From NCBI GenBank assembly GCA_038501625.1, contig JAZAYU010000037.1, positions 806,001 through 870,000 of the forward strand: 64,000 bases of DNA, written 5' to 3'. Shown here in pieces: positions 59,829 to 64,000 of this stretch. A program made the position numbers and the translations under genes. The notes under the pieces were generated by a model. It did no database searches and was not told the DNA's origin. It saw only the letters and a list, made by a program, of their open reading frames with translations. Every line of letters starts with the position of its first letter. Position 1 is the first letter of the stretch. The DNA comes from Corbicula japonica (taxonomy: Eukaryota > Mollusca > Bivalvia > Venerida > Cyrenidae).

Positions 59829-62544
59829 CCACACTGGACATAGCTTTCGCGCTAACGACGCGTCTATCGCGCCGACGACGAATTTCTATCGCGTTAACAA
59901 CGCATTTTTATGGCGGATTTCGTGGTGAATGAGTGTAACCGCAGTAAGTTTACACTTTTTACTTCTTATGATGATGATACAGTGGCAATGGACTGATCGC
60001 AAAGTACCCCCTCACCATTCTATTTTTTGTTTGTTTCACTTGAAAATGCACAAACCTTGCTGATTTTTTGGAGAATCGCCCACAGTTTTGCAAGGTAGGT
60101 GCAAAATGTTGCGATTTCAAAGAAAAAAATATTTTGTACAGTACAACCAGGCATATGCCCATTCCTACCAGAATTAAAATATCGGGGGAAGTTATCATTT
60201 GACAAATAATATATTTCTTGTAAAATATTTGCATCTTCTGCTAATTTATCGGAGAAGAAGTGAACTGAACGCGTCTAGAACGCTTTCGTCTGAACGCATA
60301 TACGACGCGACCCTTTTCGTTCCATGTAAATTGTTAAGTTTGGCAGGGGAGCATGCTGCTTCCAACAATTTAAAGTATAATTTCGTGTTGATTTTGTTTA
60401 AACCGATACAAAATTAAGTGTCTCAGAATATCTCTTCTCTTTATTAGCTTGACAGCTACGCGTCTTGTCAAGCTATGGCAAATTCGTCCTGATGCAAACT
60501 TTTCGCAAATGTTCTCAAATAGTTTCAATGACAAAAGAGCTAAATTGATATAAAACAACATAATAATACTACATGTAAAACCAACGAAGTCTTGGATATT
60601 CGGTGTGTAGACGCGCGGATAAAGTGAAACATTCGAGTGTTGAAGTAACATTAAACATATTCCAAAAGAAATTCGACAATTATAACAAATTTTAATTTCT
60701 TTATTAACATAATTATTCGATACTTCAAATTAATATCAAATAGCGATACGGACAACTATATATAAAGTGTAGGTCCATTCGGACATAGCTCGTTTCGGAT
60801 ACGTATGTGGAACTTTTGGTTAAATTTTAGCTTAGGTTTTAAAATCCCACTCCGGCCCGAGCGCGAAATACGCGAAAATTAAGCCATCGCTAAATAAAAT
60901 GATACCACAGTAATTATTAATGGTGTACACTATAAGTCTTTTTGTGTATACATAATTACCGCCCCCCCCCCCCTTTTTTTGAAATTGCCATTTCGAAAAA
61001 AGTAACATGGTAACCTACATTTTTCTTTTTTGTGTTATGTTTGTTATACATTGGTGAATATTATGATAGTATTTGGTGGAATTCTATTATGTTAAATTTA
61101 AGTTAACTTAAAAAGACCCCTTAGAATGAAAAGATTTGACGATAAATCCTTTGTCGTAAATTAGGTAATACTTAATTTTTTGTATGTGTTTCATTATTTA
61201 TATTGCAATATTTAGCCATTTATTTGTAATTTAGAATGTCTTTAACTGAAAAATAGAATTATTTATGATATTCTTGTGATACATTCTATGATTTCATGCC
61301 GAGAAAGAAGTCTATGAAAATTGTAAAAATTGTTCAAAATGTGACATCTTTGGTATCTAATAAAAAACAAGAAACCCCGGTAAGGTCCCATTTTTATTTG
61401 GTTTTTCATTGCATAATATCATTTTCTTCACATTGACAAAGTTTGAATGAAATCTATTATTGGGAAATTTTTTATGAAACTGTAGCGACTGCCTTTAAAG
61501 GAATATTTACTTTTTCAGACAGTGCAAACCGCTGTCGGCTGAATTAGTTTAAAGCTTATTATAAAATCATTTAACAGGACAGCAAAATGTTAATTTTAAT
61601 GCTATTTAACGATAGTTTGAAAAGTCTGGATATGCTATGTTCGGGAATGTTTCATTCATATACTGCTGCTTCATTTACTTCCAAAAGGTATAAAGATTTA
61701 CGGAAGAATCTGATTTCCGAAAAAAGTGCTTTAACTGTATGTACAATAAGCTTTTTAATAAGTCTAAAACGCTTTTGTTTGAATAGTCGTTTTATGGTGG
61801 TCTATAGTCTTTATTTTTAACAAGTTCCAAGGAGATTGACTGTAAAATCCCTGTGCGTAAATCTGGTTCTTAGCTCTTTTATCGTTTCTCAAAAGTTTTA
61901 TTCCGTTAAACATGTAATCGATAGCGCTCCCACGCGAGAAATAACAGGAAAATTGGCTTGTTAATAATACACATGATATATTTTGACAAACGGATGTTCT
62001 TTTCTTAGATAAGCCACATCTCACACGCACCAAATTTACTAGACAGATGAAATAAAAAAAGATAGCGTCGTATATGCGTTCAGACGAAAGCGTTCTAGAT
62101 GCGTTCAGTTCACTTCTTCTCCGATAAATTAGCAGAAGATGCAAATATTTTACAAGAAATGTATTATTTGTCAAATGATAACTTCCCCCGATATTTTAAT
62201 TCTGGTAGGAATGTGCATATGCCTGGTTGTACTGTACAAAATATTTTTTTCTTTGAAATCGCAACATTTTGCACCTACCTCGCAAAACTGTGGGCGATTC
62301 TCCAAAAAATCAGCATGGTTTGTGCATATTCAAGTGATACAAACAAAAAATAGAATGGTGAGGGGGTACTTTGCGATCAGTCCCTTGCCACTGTATCATC
62401 ATCATAAGAAGTAAAAAGTGTAAACTTACTGCGGTTACGCTCATTCACCACGAAATCCGCCATAAAAATGCGTTGTTAACGCGACAGAAATTCGTCGTCG
62501 GCGCGATAGACGCGTCGTTAGCGCGAAAGCTATGTCCAGTGTGG
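59829..62544. mobile_element. 2.7-kb element with about 480-bp terminal inverted repeats
   Basis: Left arm 59829-60312 and right arm 62070-62544 are inverses. Ends are CCACACTGGACATAGC and GCTATGTCCAGTGTGG, flanked by TA (within a GTAC palindrome). Short subrepeats such as CGCGCTAACGACG and CGCGTTAACAACG lie near both tips, as in foldback-type elements. The 1.75-kb middle (60313-62069) has no recognisable transposase, so it is non-autonomous or filled with unrelated DNA. Confidence 0.8.
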
Positions 62545-63129
62545 TACAGCTTTCTCAATTTAAACGGTATATATGTTCTTTTTCATGTACAACTGCACTT
62601 AAAACAACAGTACTTCTAGCTGTCCAACCGAGGAATATTATTTTTAGGCCCACCTGATAATTCAACCGAATGCGTGCATACACGTTCTAAAAAGAATTTA
62701 TACCATCAATGTTTACAAATTATCAGAACGACTGAAAACAGTCCGATGACGTATTACTTGGGATTCCAATAATTTAAACAAATTAAGGTTAAAAATAGCA
62801 CACGCAACCTTTTACATGCGAGTAGTGTATCGATAAGTCTAAACGAGTAGCCTCCCATTTTTTAATAACTCTTAATCGTAGATTTAGCATATTATGTTTA
62901 TCTTTAGATTAGCGCATAAACCGTACTAAACATTTCACACATACGCAAAAGGTAAATGATGATTTATGCTTAATGATGTTCATAATTGTTATTAGAATAT
63001 ACATTGTACCGAGAACGTTTCTGTTCTCCTAAACAAGTTACCACTGCGTATTCACCACAATACATTTCACTCGATTTGTAATATTTAACGGGCTAGGGGA
63101 GAGAACCTAAAAATAAATGTATACACGAA

Positions 63130-63505
63130 AAGCGTAATTTTGGGCCTAAGGTCTCCCACCCAAGATGGTCTGTCATGGATGATACACTGCTGGTTGTGTG
63201 ATATTAGTCACATACCTAGCAGCTCCTCTTTGTATCATCTCGATTTTTTGTTAATCCCGTCCTTGGTGTACGGGTTCCACACTTCGGAGCAGTATTCCGG
63301 GGAAGGTTTCACTAGTGATATTTAGGCACATGCTTTAGCCGCTTCGCTACTTACTCGAAATCTCCGGCGTAAGAAGCCACGAATGTTGTTGCCTTTCTTT
63401 ACAACGATGTATAGAGGTCCATGAGAGGTCCATGTTGATGTTTACCCCGAGGTACGTAGTATCAATGGTCAGTGTACGGCCTGTGAAGGAGTAATCATGC
63501 TGTAA
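63130..63505 (-). pseudogene. CR1-like LINE reverse transcriptase, C-terminal fragment
   Basis: The minus strand, read with frameshifts, gives RTLTIDTTYLGVNI-DLSWT, then SETFPGILLRSVEPV, INKKIEMIQRGAARYVTN-like text and a HPSWVGDL-type end. YLGVxIxxDLSW ... EYCSxVWxPYT ... IEMVQRRAARYV is the well-known end of CR1/Jockey-type reverse transcriptases. Several stops and shifts make it dead. It is a different lineage from the 52-kb LINE. Confidence 0.7.
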
Positions 63506-63779
63506 CTATTATAGACGGATTTTTTTTGTAAAGCGAGTAAATCGAGAATTTTATGTGTTTTTTCCTTGGAAAACCGCGAACACCCTTCCGAGCTCTATGT
63601 TTTTCCTACTGATAGCTAAAAAACGGGATTTGTGTATTTTATTTTAATAATGCCTCGATTTTGATTACTAAACAAGAGATGTTTGTATAGCATGTATGCC
63701 CCCAGAAGCCAAATGGATAGTAAACAGCTGTTATTGATCGCTAAATCTCGTTTTGGTAAAAAATAATTTTGTAATGAAG

Positions 63780-64000
63780 GTCTCCTTGACCGTAAATCTA
63801 CTGACCAGAAAATCGATAGGGGTCTTCTACAGGAGATGACAAACCTCCCTATCAAAATTAAATTAAGGATAATATGTGAAAGCGTTGTGAATTTATTGAT
63901 CAGACAAGGTGTTTGTGAAGAAAGTCAATGTGACCTTGACATTTAGTCTATTGACCTCAAATTCAAAATAGGTCTTCTACAAGTGATTGCAAACCCCCTT
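63780..64000 (+). repeat. Start of another tandem-repeat element (cut by the window end)
   Basis: TTGACCT...TCTATTGACCTCAAA and AGGTCTTCTACA(A/G)G(A/T)GAT text appears twice about 140-150 bp apart, resembling the internal arrays of the Helentron-like elements above. No terminus is visible. Confidence 0.4.

Noticed and set aside
59959..60234. Paired 91-codon ORFs (also 62139-62414) looking like a conserved membrane protein
   Set aside because: They are conserved only because they lie in the two arms of the inverted repeat; composition and HHHKK end look non-coding.

Overview
The window looks like repeat-rich nuclear DNA of a lophotrochozoan animal, most likely a bivalve mollusc. This is inferred from its contents: AT-rich non-coding DNA, GT-AG introns, short terminal-hairpin elements with GTCCGTCGTCCGTC-rich starts and internal tandem repeats, a Fanzor relative, APE-type LINEs, and a complete Polinton/Maverick. 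Nothing resembles a bacterial locus, and I saw no tRNA, rRNA or CRISPR array. There is little clear host gene content. Almost everything is mobile DNA or gene debris.

Region 1 (1-13.5 kb): AT-rich DNA, a hairpin-ended element (2838-3800), then broken genes: a TIR-domain fragment (4475-4920), a RING-finger exon on the minus strand (5400-5696), a multi-exon PHD plus DUF6589-like gene with a 1-nt frameshift (5890-7820), and a coiled-coil/RING-like gene with an in-frame stop (9540-10098). A candidate three-exon microprotein gene with a TATA box lies at 11946-13474.

Region 2 (14-30 kb): a field of Helentron-like non-autonomous elements (14044-15694, 18132-18302, 19136-20076, 22392-23938) with internal tandem repeats of 166, 145 and 144 bp. 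They are mixed with inverted or direct copies of region 1, (AAAT)n-tailed repeats, a dead LINE (20190-21760), a Fanzor pseudogene (28006-29123) and a BIR gene fragment (29584-29931, minus).

Region 3 (30782-47764): the centrepiece, a 16,983-bp Polinton flanked by a 6-bp target duplication (ACAGTA), with about 1.64-kb terminal inverted repeats. The rightmost 864 bp are duplicated in tandem. All ORFs are open. Plus strand, left to right: tandem-PC4 protein, BIR protein, membrane microprotein, chromodomain integrase, TATA-binding-protein homologue, penton-like minor capsid protein, small basic-tailed protein, major capsid protein, protease. Minus strand, right to left: protein-primed-type DNA polymerase B, membrane protein, packaging ATPase and two small proteins. 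The two outermost genes read inward from TATA promoters just inside the inverted repeats. Integrase and polymerase would move and copy the element; capsid proteins, protease and ATPase form the virion module. TBP and PC4 homologues suggest that the element carries part of its own transcription initiation apparatus, and BIR suggests interference with host cell death. This combination is the most notable content of the window.

Region 4 (47.8-64 kb): a second hairpin-end sequence, an hAT-type MITE with 8-bp target duplication, a THAP-domain fragment inside an inverted-repeat interval, a full-length LINE (about 51.9-56.8 kb) whose ORF1 and ORF2 are in one frame separated by a single TAG, a mariner-like MITE, a hAT-type transposase terminal exon, a 2.7-kb element with long inverted repeats, and a CR1-like LINE fragment.
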